A stretch of 64,000 nt of DNA from Glandiceps talaboti (GCF_964340395.1 NC_135570.1:14879322-14943321), one strand, 5' to 3'. Positions 22,001 through 29,234 are shown, numbered from the stretch's first letter. Translations and numbers: made by a program. The notes: generated by a model not told the origin, from the sequence alone.

Positions 22001-24764
22001 ATATCTTTCTCGTAGGCTTTGGTTTGGTGACAGGTATTTTAAATGATACGGCAAAATGATCTGATATTACTGGATCTGATATTTTAATGTCTTCAACAGT
22101 GTTCTCTGATGTTCTTGTGATGACTAAGTCCAGCATGTGTCCTCGTTGGTGAGTTGCTTGTTGTACATGTTGAGTAAAATTCACAGAATCCAGCATGTTT
22201 TTGAACTGGCATGTATCCCTGTTGTTTTCATCATCTAGGTGTAGGTTGAAATCGCCTGTTATCAAAAGTTTACCAGGTGATACACATTTGGTTGACAGAA
22301 AATCAGTGAATTCTTCAAGAAATGAGGAGGTTGTTGATTTATTCTTAGTTGATGGTGGGGGACGATATACAACAATTAGCCGGCATTGATCAGAGGGAGA
22401 TTTCAGTAGAGATTCCATATATTCAAAAGACTTGAAACTCTGTTGTTTTTGAACTTTGGTGACCTTGAGATTGTCTCTGTACAGCATTGCAACACCACCA
22501 CCTATACGTTTCAATCTTGGAGTGTGGAGTAGTTTATAGCCATTTGGAGTGACCTCACCCATGGCAAAATGGTCAGTTTCATTTCCAGTTAGCCAAGTTT
22601 CAGTCAGTAGTACCAGATCAAACTTGTTTTCAGTTACAAAGTCAGTAATCTGTAGTGTTTTATTCATGATTGACCTGCAGTTGAGAAGACAGCTTTTCAA
22701 ACAATTTATTTTGTGTGTAGTTGGCTTGACACTAAATGAAGAGGTAATCTTCACAAGATTTCTATATCGTGCTCCTTGATTGGTTGATGTATGTACTTGT
22801 GGTAGATGTCGGGTTGTTATTCTGACTGGGATGGCACGTTTGTGATATTGTCCAGCAGCACATCCTCTCTTGGTATTTAAGGTCTTGCATATGTTAAGAG
22901 AGTTGAGTTTCTTCCAGGTGTTGGCCTCCACTCTAGACAATAGTGAATTGTTGATTACATTGTTTCTAATGCTGGTCAACATGAATCTGTTGTAAGACAG
23001 TAAAGGCATACCTTGCATCCTAAATGAGGGTGAAGTACCAGGAGATTCCAAGAAATGGTCAAATAATAATTACTATATGATTATTGGCCTGCAGTGCTCA
23101 ACACTATCCTGAGATCTAAACTTTTAGATATGATAGAACTTTGAGAAAGGTAAAAAAAAAAAAATGTTTATTCAAATACTGTTGGCTGGAAAATTCTCAG
23201 CACTGAAGAAAATTAGAGTGGCCATATGGATGATAATTCGGTATTTATTTTGGATTTTTATTTGATAAAACAGCTTCACTATGTTTTTCTACTTGAAAAA
23301 ATAATGTGAAATAACATATATCAAGTCTATGTTCATAACTAAATATTTTGCAAAAAGATGCAAAAAGGGTAACAAGTTTGTTATTGTACATACAATAACA
23401 AACATTTTACAATTTTTTTAGTATTTTGCCGTTTATCCATATATCTTAAGTGCCGTATCAACATAATAATCTTTGTAGATAAATATTTTGATTTTCTAGT
23501 TTATTATGTGTACTAATCTTACAACACAGAAACATCAGAGTTTGTTATCAAACATATAAGGCCTAATGAAAATAATTGTTTGGTTTCGGTTACTCGACAC
23601 CCACCTAGCTTTTCACTGACCGACCCTAAACTTTTTTTTTTACATATTCCAGAAAGAAAAAAAAATCACAAAAATTGTGATGTCTCAAGAGAAATAGCGG
23701 ATGCGGAAACTGTCATCAACTTAAAAAGACACTCTAAAACTATTCTTCCAATCTGTAATGGCCTTACATCTGACAGGAAGAAATAAGCAACACAGAGACC
23801 ATTTGGAAAACAATGGAAAACCTGAACTAGACACGAGTGCACTCACACAGAAAAAATATATAATAAAAATAAATTAAAAAGATGCCTACCCCACCTATTC
23901 TAAAATTGAACGTAATCGGAACCACATATTTTTTTTTTTATTAAGCCTGACTATAAATGCTAGAGGTGTGGAATTTTGATTTCCATGAGTTGAATGAAGT
24001 GGAGAGATTGCTCTTACCTTGTGTTGGTTGTCCTGGGCCTGGGGCCCATGACTGTCCTGGAGGGGGTGGTGGTCCACTAGATGGAGGGGGTCCTGATTGT
24101 TGTGGAGGATATCCTCCCATCCCAGGCATGGGACCCTGTAATAAAAGTAGTTCATTAGATGAAGAGTGTCGTTACTTGGTAACATTGTCAAAAGTAGTAT
24201 TCCAAGCATGGTCAGTAGCACACGTACACATGCATGCACATACACACACACTCACACACTTATACATATGTAATAGCTTATGCAGTGGCCACGAAACGGC
24301 TGCATAGTGGCTCAATGACTAATACGTATGTGCATCCTATATACTGTGCAATTTTTTGGGGTGGTTTTACCCACGGATGCATTGCGATGCAATGACTATG
24401 CATGTACACTCTATATGTTATGTGCATTCTCCATGTGGAGGGCGCTATCTACAATATCACCATGGCAGCCTGTCACAACTGAATCTACCCTACGTGAGCT
24501 TATGGGCTTTGCCTAATTACGATATTACCATGCCTATTATAGTATAACTGAATCTATGTTTTAGTTGTGCAAAACTGTATTACTTACCCCACTTATAGTG
24601 ACTGTTACATTACTTCCTGGAGGATATCCCACACCTCCAGGAGGAGGGGCAGGATATCCGGCACCTCCAGGAGGTGGATATCCGGCACCTCCAGGAGGAG
24701 GGGGAGGGTAACCTGCTCCACCACCACCATATGGTGGGTAGCCTCCAGGAGGGGGGTAACTCAT
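8970..24764 (-). CDS. ANXA7/11: Annexin A7/A11-type protein, complete, 13 coding exons
   Basis: Annexins bind acidic phospholipid membranes when calcium rises and act in vesicle traffic and membrane repair. Joining 24764-24588, 24135-24018, 19626-19432, 15635-15574, 14846-14690, 13866-13772, 13431-13318, 12315-12225, 11878-11799, 11205-11035, 10662-10587, 10201-10089 and 9095-8970 gives 1575 nt, that is 524 residues plus TAA. Every junction is GT/AG and the phases fit. Residues 1-163 are Pro/Gly/Tyr/Gln-rich, 164-184 Lys-rich, and about 219-520 hold four annexin repeats. Calcium loops read KGVGT, KGLGT, GKWGT and KGAGT, with downstream acidic caps such as GDTSG in repeats 2 and 4. The long Pro/Gly tail and the length match vertebrate ANXA7 (about 466-488 aa) and ANXA11 (about 505 aa); the sequence does not decide which. 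The ATG is the first in its exon and begins the repetitive tail. The gene reads divergently from CaMKII. Confidence 0.95.
9436..9606 (-). mobile_element. 171-bp hAT-like MITE, copy 1
   Basis: It begins CAGTGTGCCCTCTAA and ends TTAGAGGGCACACTA. Flanks CTGTAGCC (9428-9435) and GTGTAGCC (9607-9614) agree at 7 of 8 positions, an 8-bp target duplication as made by hAT transposases. It has no coding capacity. It lies in annexin intron 12; further copies are at 35509 and 47388. Confidence 0.8.
10089..10201 (-). CDS. ANXA7/11: Annexin coding exon 12 (repeat 4 core)
   Basis: Encodes [20 protein letters not shown] then [18 protein letters not shown], with the repeat 4 calcium loop KGAGTDD and the conserved VTRSE. 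Acceptor TTTCAG, donor GAG|GTAAAG, outgoing phase 0. Confidence 0.96.
10587..10662 (-). CDS. ANXA7/11: Annexin coding exon 11 (end of repeat 3)
   Basis: Encodes [20 protein letters not shown] then GMLAI plus one base. REFSGD carries the acidic cap of repeat 3. Acceptor TCTCTAG, donor ATAG|GTATGT, phase 1. Confidence 0.95.
10783..10866. repeat. 19-bp tandem repeat, five copies
   Basis: Copies of ATGGCTGCCAAGATCCAAC or ...ATTCAAA in annexin intron 10. It resembles an expansion of the ATGGCTGCC core of the dispersed family at 8490. Confidence 0.85.
11035..11205 (-). CDS. ANXA7/11: Annexin coding exon 10 (repeat 3)
   Basis: Encodes 57 residues: [20 protein letters not shown], then [20 protein letters not shown] and [17 protein letters not shown]. 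This is the family's repeat 3 signature, with the GKWGTDE calcium loop and RNFAQLR. Acceptor TTTCCAG, donor AAG|GTAAGC, phase 0. Confidence 0.97.
11302..11659 (-). mobile_element. 358-bp hairpin element, copy A
   Basis: Read on the minus strand it starts TTAGATGTTATT and ends GCATGGTATA, matching copy B at 16776-17133 in length and order. The first roughly 150 bp fold back: arms of about 70 bp pair through TGACCTAAGGG and CCCTTAGGTCA. The second half carries three GTGACGTAGACACG-like units. No coding capacity. It sits in the intron between exons 9 and 10. Confidence 0.75.
11799..11878 (-). CDS. ANXA7/11: Annexin coding exon 9 (end of repeat 2)
   Basis: Encodes [19 protein letters not shown] then [13 protein letters not shown] provides the acidic cap residue of the repeat 2 calcium site. 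Acceptor TTATAG, donor CAG|GTAAGA, outgoing phase 0. Confidence 0.95.
12052..12165 (-). pseudogene. Degenerate tandem copy of the 3' end and donor of annexin exon 8
   Basis: Aligns with 12176-12290: the same AAACATAGAGGGCCTCC, TTTACC donor region, AATTTCTCTGAT-like and CATTAGTTCT segments. A five-base deletion shifts the frame after the TRTND-like segment. The 5' splice site GTAAAGG is kept, so it is a decoy donor about 120 nt downstream of the real one. Confidence 0.8.
12225..12315 (-). CDS. ANXA7/11: Annexin coding exon 8 (repeat 2 core)
   Basis: Encodes [20 protein letters not shown] then [10 protein letters not shown], the classic repeat 2 signature with GLGTNEE calcium loop and CTRTNDE. 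Acceptor AATGCAG, donor AAG|GTAAAG, outgoing phase 1. A tandem degenerate copy of its 3' end with donor lies at 12052-12165. Confidence 0.96.
12720..13250. repeat. Dispersed repeat, copy 1, with internal 24-bp expansion
   Basis: Shares ordered blocks with 44815-45170: TATGTACCAGA, ATTACTTGCA, GGAAATTT, AATAATAACAGAA, CTTGCAGTGTTTTCTGCTG, AAATACCCC and CCACACTTTCAC. The whole lies in annexin intron 7-8. All three plus frames are open across the expanded part purely because of the repeat. Confidence 0.7.
12991..13137. repeat. 24-bp minisatellite, six copies
   Basis: Copies of ACTTGCAGTGTTTTCTGCTG plus YCGT inside the dispersed repeat at 12720-13250. Confidence 0.92.
13318..13431 (-). CDS. ANXA7/11: Annexin coding exon 7 (end of repeat 1, start of repeat 2)
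   Basis: Encodes 38 residues, [19 protein letters not shown] through [18 protein letters not shown] supplies the acidic cap of the repeat 1 calcium site; [11 protein letters not shown] opens repeat 2. Acceptor CATATTAG, donor AAG|GTAGAT, phase 0 on both sides. Degenerate copies of its 5' edge lie upstream at 13483-13660. Confidence 0.96.
13483..13660 (-). pseudogene. Tandem copies of the 5' edge and acceptor of annexin exon 7
   Basis: ATTCAGATTGCAGGTCCTTG with following AAATCCTAATATGG, the exon 7 start with its splice acceptor, recurs at about 13483-13530 and 13602-13645. A partial copy without the acceptor lies at 13560-13580. On the minus strand the copies read DLIKNL then stop, and [11 protein letters not shown] then stop. 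They are exon-edge duplications carrying decoy CATATTAG acceptors. Confidence 0.85.
13665..13765. repeat. Partial copy of the hairpin element
   Basis: TAGTGATAAGGCC, ATTTTCCTTGGCCGAATGAA and GAAAAATGTTC match one arm of the element at 11302 and 16776. Confidence 0.5.
13772..13866 (-). CDS. ANXA7/11: Annexin coding exon 6 (repeat 1 core)
   Basis: Encodes [19 protein letters not shown] through FKTMFGK, the central helices of repeat 1 with the conserved GTDE calcium loop and Arg-Ser-Asn segment. Acceptor CTTGTAG, donor AAG|GTATGT, outgoing phase 0. Confidence 0.96.
14055..14220. repeat. Two tandem copies of an about 95-bp dispersed sequence
   Basis: CATTGCATCATGGGAGTCAA with following AACAATGAATATTCATGA occurs twice. 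A diverged relative lies at 52795-52870 (CACATTGCCTCACAGGAGTC). Confidence 0.75.
14325..14400 (+). repeat. Fragment resembling a SINE/LINE 3' tail
   Basis: TTATAAAGTGCTTTC and GCTCAAAGCGCTTTACAA resemble the short-stem tails of CR1/L2-group elements and their SINEs in aquatic animals. No more of the element is seen. Confidence 0.4.
14690..14846 (-). CDS. ANXA7/11: Annexin coding exon 5 (linker and start of repeat 1)
   Basis: Encodes residues 185-236: a [15 protein letters not shown] linker followed by the first annexin helix [15 protein letters not shown]. The donor G|GTGAGT interrupts the calcium loop glycine, phase 1. Acceptor CTGTTAAAG. Confidence 0.95.
15574..15635 (-). CDS. ANXA7/11: Annexin coding exon 4 (Lys/Pro linker)
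   Basis: A 62-nt exon completing the split codon as Asp and encoding [19 protein letters not shown], then PK. Acceptor TTCTTCCAG, donor AAAG|GTAAGA, outgoing phase 0. It forms a basic linker between the low-complexity tail and the annexin core. Confidence 0.88.
15885..16145. repeat. 32-bp minisatellite, about eight copies
   Basis: Copies of GGCCTTAGTTAAATTCTAAC with ACCCACTTAGGT, in annexin intron 3-4. Confidence 0.9.
16776..17133 (+). mobile_element. 358-bp hairpin element, copy B
   Basis: Same length and termini as copy A (TTAGATGTTATTC to GCATGGTATA) in the opposite orientation. The fold-back arms include CTTCAGCCAAGGAAAATAC and, inverted, GTATTTTCCAGCTGAATGAA. Its second half aligns with copies C and D. 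Confidence 0.75.
17740..17955. repeat. (CCAA)n tetranucleotide repeat
   Basis: About 200 bp of CCAA with occasional CCAT, CCAG and CCCA units. Minus-strand WLVG open frames are artefacts. Confidence 0.95.
18190..18400 (-). mobile_element. tRNA-derived SINE (minus strand)
   Basis: Minus-strand TGGTTCAATTGGTTGG (box A-like, about 18375-18390) and GTGTGGGTTCAAGTTA (box B-like, about 18327-18340) are about 45 bp apart, as in pol III tRNA-type promoters. Ends are not defined. Confidence 0.45.
19030..19225. repeat. (TGTC)n and (CCAT/CCGT)n microsatellites
   Basis: TCTG units at about 19038-19092 and mixed CCGTCCATCCAT tracts at about 19179-19215, in annexin intron 3-4. Confidence 0.85.
19432..19626 (-). 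CDS. ANXA7/11: Annexin coding exon 3 (Gln/Pro/Tyr tail)
   Basis: Encodes about residues 99-163, including [13 protein letters not shown], a [16 protein letters not shown] stretch and a [11 protein letters not shown] stretch. Acceptor GTATACAG, donor CCAG|GTAGGG, phase 1 on both sides, so skipping it would keep the frame. The 3' tail of a LINE lies within a few tens of bases of the acceptor. Confidence 0.92.
19852..21075 (-). pseudogene. LINE ORF2, C-terminal part: reverse transcriptase
   Basis: A 407-codon frame continuing the reverse transcriptase, with [15 protein letters not shown] at its start. Motif A is [13 protein letters not shown] (36-48), motif [12 protein letters not shown] (94-104) and motif C FYADD (127-131). 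A C-terminal domain typical of CR1/L2-group elements follows, with [16 protein letters not shown] and LWNKLP. The true frame begins upstream of the first Met, near 21160, at [10 protein letters not shown]. It ends at a TAG at 19852-19854. No RNase H domain is seen. Confidence 0.9.
21084..23051 (-). pseudogene. LINE ORF2, N-terminal part: endonuclease and start of reverse transcriptase
   Basis: A 655-codon open frame. The endonuclease spans about residues 122-340, with catalytic Glu in LLTETW (E151), GDFN (266-269) and SDH (330-332). From about 540 the reverse transcriptase N-terminus begins: [12 protein letters not shown] and later KNYRPVS. After PVS (near 21155) the frame changes, and the last roughly 24 residues to 21084 are out-of-frame filler. 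Compared with the usual RPVSNLPFLSK of this family about four bases are missing. The frame is otherwise well preserved, so the copy looks fairly young. Confidence 0.88.
23560..23952. mobile_element. About 390-bp non-autonomous TIR element
   Basis: The left end AGGCCTAATGAAAATAATTG then TTTGGTTTCGGTTAC matches the inverted right end (minus-strand AGGCTTAATAAAAAAAAA, then GTGGTTCCGATTACG), giving imperfect TIRs of about 40 bp. A related element lies at 48895-49255 and a fragment at 5455-5525. No transposase is present. Confidence 0.6.
24018..24135 (-). CDS. ANXA7/11: Annexin coding exon 2 (Pro/Gly/Gln tail)
   Basis: Encodes residues 60-98 plus one base: [15 protein letters not shown], a polyproline stretch, then a GPGQPTQ end. 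Acceptor ATTACAG, donor AAG|GTAAGAG, outgoing phase 1. Low-complexity tail with no catalytic motif. Confidence 0.92.
24588..24764 (-). CDS. ANXA7/11: Annexin coding exon 1 (start codon, Pro/Gly/Tyr tail)
   Basis: Encodes residues 1-59, beginning [16 protein letters not shown], with repeated GAGYPPP-like units and ending VTVTISG. The donor is GGG|GTAAGT, phase 0. YPPP-rich tails of ANXA7/A11 bind EF-hand partners such as ALG-2 and sorcin; the motifs seen are compatible with that but do not prove it. Confidence 0.93.
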
Positions 24765-24796
24765 GATGAGGTTTGATTGGAGACAAGAAAATTAAC
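24765..24796 (-). other. ANXA7/11: Annexin 5' UTR segment behind a splice acceptor
   Basis: Just upstream of the ATG the minus strand reads a T-rich tract ending TTGTAG at 24797, a good 3' splice site. This implies about 32 nt of 5' UTR in this exon and at least one untranslated exon further upstream. A donor-like CTGAGCAG|GTACGA ending at 26259 is one candidate for the first exon; others exist and transcripts are needed. Confidence 0.55.
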
Positions 24797-25024
24797 CTAC
24801 AACAAACAAAGAAGATTGACATTATTTGTGCAAGACATGATAATGATATTAAACATCAGTACTTGCAGTACTTGTCCAAAGTATTGAACAAATCATGGAA
24901 ACAAGTCTTAATAGATGATACAGACCCCATCAAGTACTTCACTGGACTGAATGGCAACATGCTTTCAAACAAATCGGTGACAACAAATAAATACTAAAAA
25001 GTATCAGGTATATGCAGGAATGGG

Positions 25025-25085
25025 TGGACTTGGACAATTGACCGTCAAGGCCAAACGTCAAGGCCAAACGTCAAGGCCAAAGGTC
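25025..25085. promoter_or_regulatory. Three tandem GTCAAGGCCAAAC units
   Basis: TCAAGGCCA recurs three times, ending with AAAGGTCAC. It resembles extended nuclear-receptor half sites (TCAAGGTCA) with one changed base. It lies in the 5' intron or upstream region of annexin. Function is unproven. Confidence 0.25.
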
Positions 25086-25540
25086 ACTGAAATATTATGT
25101 ACTAAAAGCTTTTTGCATGTACAGCGTTGTTGGCTTCACCTGGTATAAGGATGGACCCCTTTCATACTCACCTTACCCATTATTGGTATAATTCCAGCAG
25201 TTGGCTAAATGACTGTATTGTATTCACTTTATTTCTGTATGTTATTTTTGTATGCTTTTTTACCATGCTTGCTATGGTATGTTGTTATGCAACAAAGATT
25301 GATTGACTGATGGTATCTATGGTAGTTGCCCCCCCCCCCACACCACCCCCCCTCCCACCCAGCTGGTGTGGGATTATGCTACATTGTATATTCACGCTTC
25401 TCATTTTGACAAAAGCTGTAGACAGTAAGTGAAAGATTCATGAGTTCATTTGTTAGTATCCTTGAGAATCCTCAATATACACATACATTGATTCCAACTT
25501 GTCAAGATAAGTCAAGCAATATCCATGTCTATTTTATTTA

Positions 25541-25786
25541 GGGCTGTTGATGGCCGAGTGGTTAAACCACTAATTGCCTCTTACCACTGCAGCTGTGTTC
25601 AAACCCATTAAATGTTTGATTAAATTTACCACACTGTAAGTAAGAAGAGTGTCGTTCAGTTTGACTCTACCAAACAACACAGGTTTTCCCCAGGTACTCC
25701 GGTTTCATCCTGAATTAACTGCCCTCACTGGACTTCTTGGGAGACAAGTGTTTATATATTTAAAGAACTATCCAGTATAAATAAAG

Positions 25787-25842
<56 letters not shown>
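25541..25842 (+). mobile_element. tRNA-derived SINE with (TTA)n tail
   Basis: Begins GGGCTGTTGATGGCCGAGTG with box A-like TGGCCGAGTGGTTAA and box B-like GTGTTCAAACC about 50 bp later. A body with CCAGGTACTCCGGTTTCATC follows, resembling a motif common in marine-invertebrate SINEs. It ends in about 55 bp of (TTA)n from 25788. Confidence 0.7.
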
Positions 25843-25844
<2 letters not shown>

Positions 25845-26258
25845 CAAAGTCTTAAGGAGGGGAACTGAAAAGAGGGAAAGTGGGGTAGATATGGCTTACA
25901 TAAATAATAAATAATTACATAAATAAATGGGAAAGGGGTCGGAAAAAAGTTGTCTGTCAACTAATCTAGTCCAACCCCATCAATAAAATAATAATAATCA
26001 GAATGAAATATTTTACTATCTGAATTTTCACCGTCTTAAATATTCTTCTACAAATAAAGAAAAAAAACCCCACATCTGTATTTTGATTCAAAAAAAGAGA
26101 AAAAAACAAAGACATAACATTATCTTTTTCCAACTCTAATATAACCCCACAAACACAAACACACATACATATTATACAATTACATACATCAAACTGCCAT
26201 GTTTTAATATTAAACTAGTAGACTGCTCGTTTGCTTGCAATGTTGTTTGAATTCGTAC

Positions 26259-27733
26259 CTGCTCAGGCCGCAGTGTAGATTCGTGATACTATAACATTAG
26301 AATTGTGTTACACTGTACTAGAGAAGTATTACTACCACGCAGTTAGTTATAAAATTTAAAAATCCATAAGTTTTTTTTTCCAAAGACAGTACATGTACAA
26401 TATCTGCTGCATATCGATTTTCTGAAAGTTAAATTGGAATATCGGAAGACCACTTTACATGAATTGCGACATTGTGCCCATTCATGCATTGATGCAGTTG
26501 CATTCATTACGTTGATTTTGACGAAGTGTTTAAAGATGGCGCGGTTTTTGTTTGTTTACACTCCTAACACAGTTGCTTGGATAGAACGGAACGCTATGGT
26601 TATATCGGTTCAATTAATAAAAACATTGTCGACGATCACGTCACCGTCTGTCCAAATTACCATACACGTAATACTTTCTCTGTCATGTCAGCTGGTAATA
26701 ACTTTCACGGTCGTTTTGGCAATTAACAATGTTTATTTCGCTGCACGTCACCGTTGCTACACGATCACTCGCATACGAAACGACGCGATGGTCAATTAAT
26801 CGTATACGGTACAGCTAGAAAATCTGTAGTAGTGTAGATAATATTTCCCCTGCTTTGAGAGCTAACCAAAAGAATGTTACATTACACTGCGTTACAAACC
26901 AATTTCACTAAATGACAGGTGTTAAGTATGTGATAGACACTCACCTAAGTGATGATGATAGCTCGGAAGATTACCTTATCCGGGAACTTTCAGATGTCTG
27001 TCACCTTTGTTCATGTTGTAACCTTTGACCCAAGTAACCTCGACAGGTTCACTTTTGGAAGAGGTGGTGTGGATCATATGGGTGTGGGTACAGGTCCATA
27101 ATAAGACGCTCCTACAAAACTGGAAGAAAAAATGGAAAATTTTATCAAATATGGAAATTTGATATGTTCCCAGTGCCAATTTATATATATATATATATTT
27201 TAACATTGAAAAGCCGACATTCATTTTGAAAATCCATTTTCATGTGCAGGTAATGTCTAGCGCCACCAAGCGCCAACTTCGCGATAATTTTATCCTTCAA
27301 CTTTTTTAAAGTTCCAATTATTATCATCTTAGATATGAATCACATGATATAGCTTGGATATCACTTTCATATCAATTTAAACAATAAACAATAAGTTGGA
27401 AGAGGCAGTTCTTTGATGAGGTTTTGAAAACTGTACGGCGTTGTTGTACTTCTTCTAGTTCGACACATAGCTATAAAAATTGAAATATTTGTTTACTTTA
27501 CGTAGTTGTGTTTTAGTCCAAAACCATCAAAACAGAACGTAAAAAGGCATATAAAAATATATTTTAGAAAATCTACCCCACCATGGTATCAGGGCACTGT
27601 ACTAGTTGTACAAGCTCTACCCCTTCCGTGTTTCGATTTTGTGCGCCACTATCTCTTTAACCACCCCTTTTGATAATGGTTGCATCAACTCATTATCTGT
27701 CAATCATCAATTAATATCATGTTCATTTTCAAA
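26259..27733. promoter_or_regulatory. Candidate promoter region between divergent annexin and CaMKII genes
   Basis: The two ATGs are 2.97 kb apart and face away from each other, so both promoters probably lie here or just around it. 26520-26800 is visibly richer in CpG than its surroundings and contains AAGATGGCGCGG (near 26534), resembling a YY1-type site found near animal start sites. No convincing TATA box was found. The location is inferred. Confidence 0.35.
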
Positions 27734-27798
27734 ATGGCCGCCCAAACAACCACTACGAAATTTAGCGACGAATATGATCTCAAAGAAGAGCTTGGAAA
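27734..27798 (+). CDS. CAMK2: CaMKII coding exon 1
   Basis: Encodes 21 residues plus two bases, [20 protein letters not shown] then G, with donor GGAAA|GTGAGT. The 5' end of the first exon is unknown. An in-frame TAA at 27674-27676 bounds the open frame upstream. Confidence 0.93.
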
Positions 27799-28845
27799 GT
27801 GAGTTTTCTTATATATTGTTTAGCGAAAAATATCATCAATATATGTTTTACGTCGTGGTGAAATTTGATGGCGATTCCGTGAGCGGTTCTTAAAATAATT
27901 CCCGATTTATTTCATCACAGGGGCGCATTCAGCATAGTGAAGCGGTGTGTGCGGAAATCCACCGGCCAGGAATTCGCAGCCAAAATCATCAATACAAAGA
28001 AATTATCTGCTCGAGGTAAGAGATTATCATTATCAACCTTGTTGAAAGATTAGACAAGATATATTCCAATTTTCTGGTCAGACTTAGTGTACGTCTGGCA
28101 GTCGGCCATATTGGCAGAACTGTAAACTAGGAACGAATGTGCGAAACTAGTAATGTATGTGTAGTTCCCAATGTTCGCTATATATAATGGGACAATAACA
28201 TTTTTTTGTTTGTCTAGCCAAGCTGATTTTTTTTCCAAAAGTGGGAAGTGGAATTTGAAATTTACCCTTTGCTGTTTCAAATTTAATGCATAAAAACGTG
28301 GCATGACAAGTATTCAACCAGGCGTGTATTTGTGTTGAGATGACATCAACGAGATCGCGAAAGTGAATACCCGTTTTCCTCCCAAAGAGGCCTCAGTTAG
28401 AAAATGGACGGAAGGATGCAAAACATCTCTGTAAATGCAATTTCCGATTAAGCATTGTGCACCGGTTTAATTCTTTTCATTAATTCACTGTCCTCAAAAT
28501 GGGTAAAATTGACCGACCACCGCGGGTATTTGTTTACTTTGATAGCGGGAGTGAATAGAGCAAGCTTCGGTTGTATGGAGGCCAGTTAGAGGGGGGCGTG
28601 ACGATGAAAATACAACTGTTTACCGTAGGACCCTTTAAAAAATGTAAGCGTTACCGCTGTAAAAAAAAGTAAACAAATTGATGGAAAGCAAAAGTGAAGA
28701 CAGGTAACAGCACCCATTGAATATAAGAATACACTTTAAATTTGCAATATTTGCATTCTTATATTGCTTTCTCTTCTCTTGCCAGATTTTCAGAAATTGG
28801 AGAGAGAGGCAAGAATTTGCCGACTGTTGAAGCACCCCAACATAG
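27734..28845 (+). CDS. CAMK2: CaMKII, first three coding exons (partial; continues past the window)
   Basis: Ca2+/calmodulin-dependent protein kinase II phosphorylates Ser/Thr targets after calcium signals and assembles into dodecamers. Exons 27734-27798, 27921-28015 and 28786-28845 join in frame to 73 residues plus one base. Visible are the glycine loop LGKGAFSIV (residues 20-28), the catalytic lysine in AAKII (K43), [18 protein letters not shown], and helix C with the conserved Glu near residue 61, ending [10 protein letters not shown]. Exon lengths of 95 and 60 nt equal exons 2 and 3 of known CaMKII genes. The start at 27734 (AAAATGG context) gives [14 protein letters not shown], like family N-termini. 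An in-frame ATG at 27719 would add five residues and is less likely. Later exons (kinase C-lobe, regulatory segment, hub) were not found. Confidence 0.95.
27921..28015 (+). CDS. CAMK2: CaMKII coding exon 2 (glycine loop and catalytic lysine)
   Basis: A 95-nt exon after acceptor TTCATCACAG. It completes Lys22 and encodes [20 protein letters not shown] then [11 protein letters not shown], with donor CGAG|GTAAGAG, outgoing phase 1. Confidence 0.96.
28786..28845 (+). CDS. CAMK2: CaMKII coding exon 3 (helix C)
   Basis: A 60-nt exon after pyrimidine-rich TTCTCTTGCCAG. It encodes [20 protein letters not shown], with donor ATAG|GTAGGT, outgoing phase 1. LLKHPN resembles deuterostome CaMKII; arthropod and mollusc forms usually read KLHHPN or KLQHPN. 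Confidence 0.95.
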
Positions 28846-29232
28846 GTAGGTGTTTGTGGAATATTTGCGAGGTGTAGGTGGTTTTGTTGTGTACTAAATG
28901 TTTCATTGTCTGCTGGGAGGTTTCACCTGTCCTGTGCAATAATATATGAACAAGATACACAGTATACACTAACACAAACATCCAAGTCAAAATTATCGAG
29001 TATGTCATCTTAAAAAGTGTTGCATAATTTTTTTTTCTGTTTGCAAATACTTTGGGCACATACTGTTATTTTAAATTGTATTTTGATAGATTTTAATACA
29101 ATGATATGAAATTGTGTTGTCAAGAAGTGTGACAAAGTATGAATATTATCCTTCAAAATAAATAGTTTGTCTTTTTTTAAAAAACAATGTAGATATATGC
29201 ATAAAACGCAAATTGATTGTGGCAACCCATGG

Positions 29233-29234
<2 letters not shown>

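Larger units (their letters stand above)
19645..23060 (-). mobile_element. CR1/L2-like non-LTR retrotransposon (LINE) in an annexin intron
   Basis: A minus-strand element carrying an APE-type endonuclease and a reverse transcriptase. It lies between annexin exons 2 and 3, in the same orientation as the gene. The 3' tail ends with GGCGCTATACAAATG followed by TTATC-like short repeats near 19645-19678, typical of CR1/L2-group tails. No separate ORF1 was found upstream, so it may be 5'-truncated. The 5' boundary and target-site duplication are not resolved. One small frameshift breaks the reading frame near 21155. Confidence 0.88.

Noticed and set aside
23941-24307. Open frames antisense to or shifted from annexin exon 2
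   Set aside because: Shadows of the Pro/Gly-rich exon; only the frame joined through GT/AG sites gives an annexin.
25541-25620. Functional tRNA gene
   Set aside because: Box A and B words are present but the cloverleaf is not convincing, and it is joined to a SINE body with a (TTA)n tail.
26434-26799. 121-aa plus-strand frame in the intergenic region
   Set aside because: No recognisable domain or family. The region is better explained as CpG-richer promoter or 5' sequence; kept only as a low-priority possibility.
27719-27733. Upstream in-frame ATG for CaMKII
   Set aside because: It would add MFIFK before the conserved MAAQ-type N-terminus; the 27734 ATG has the better context and family match.
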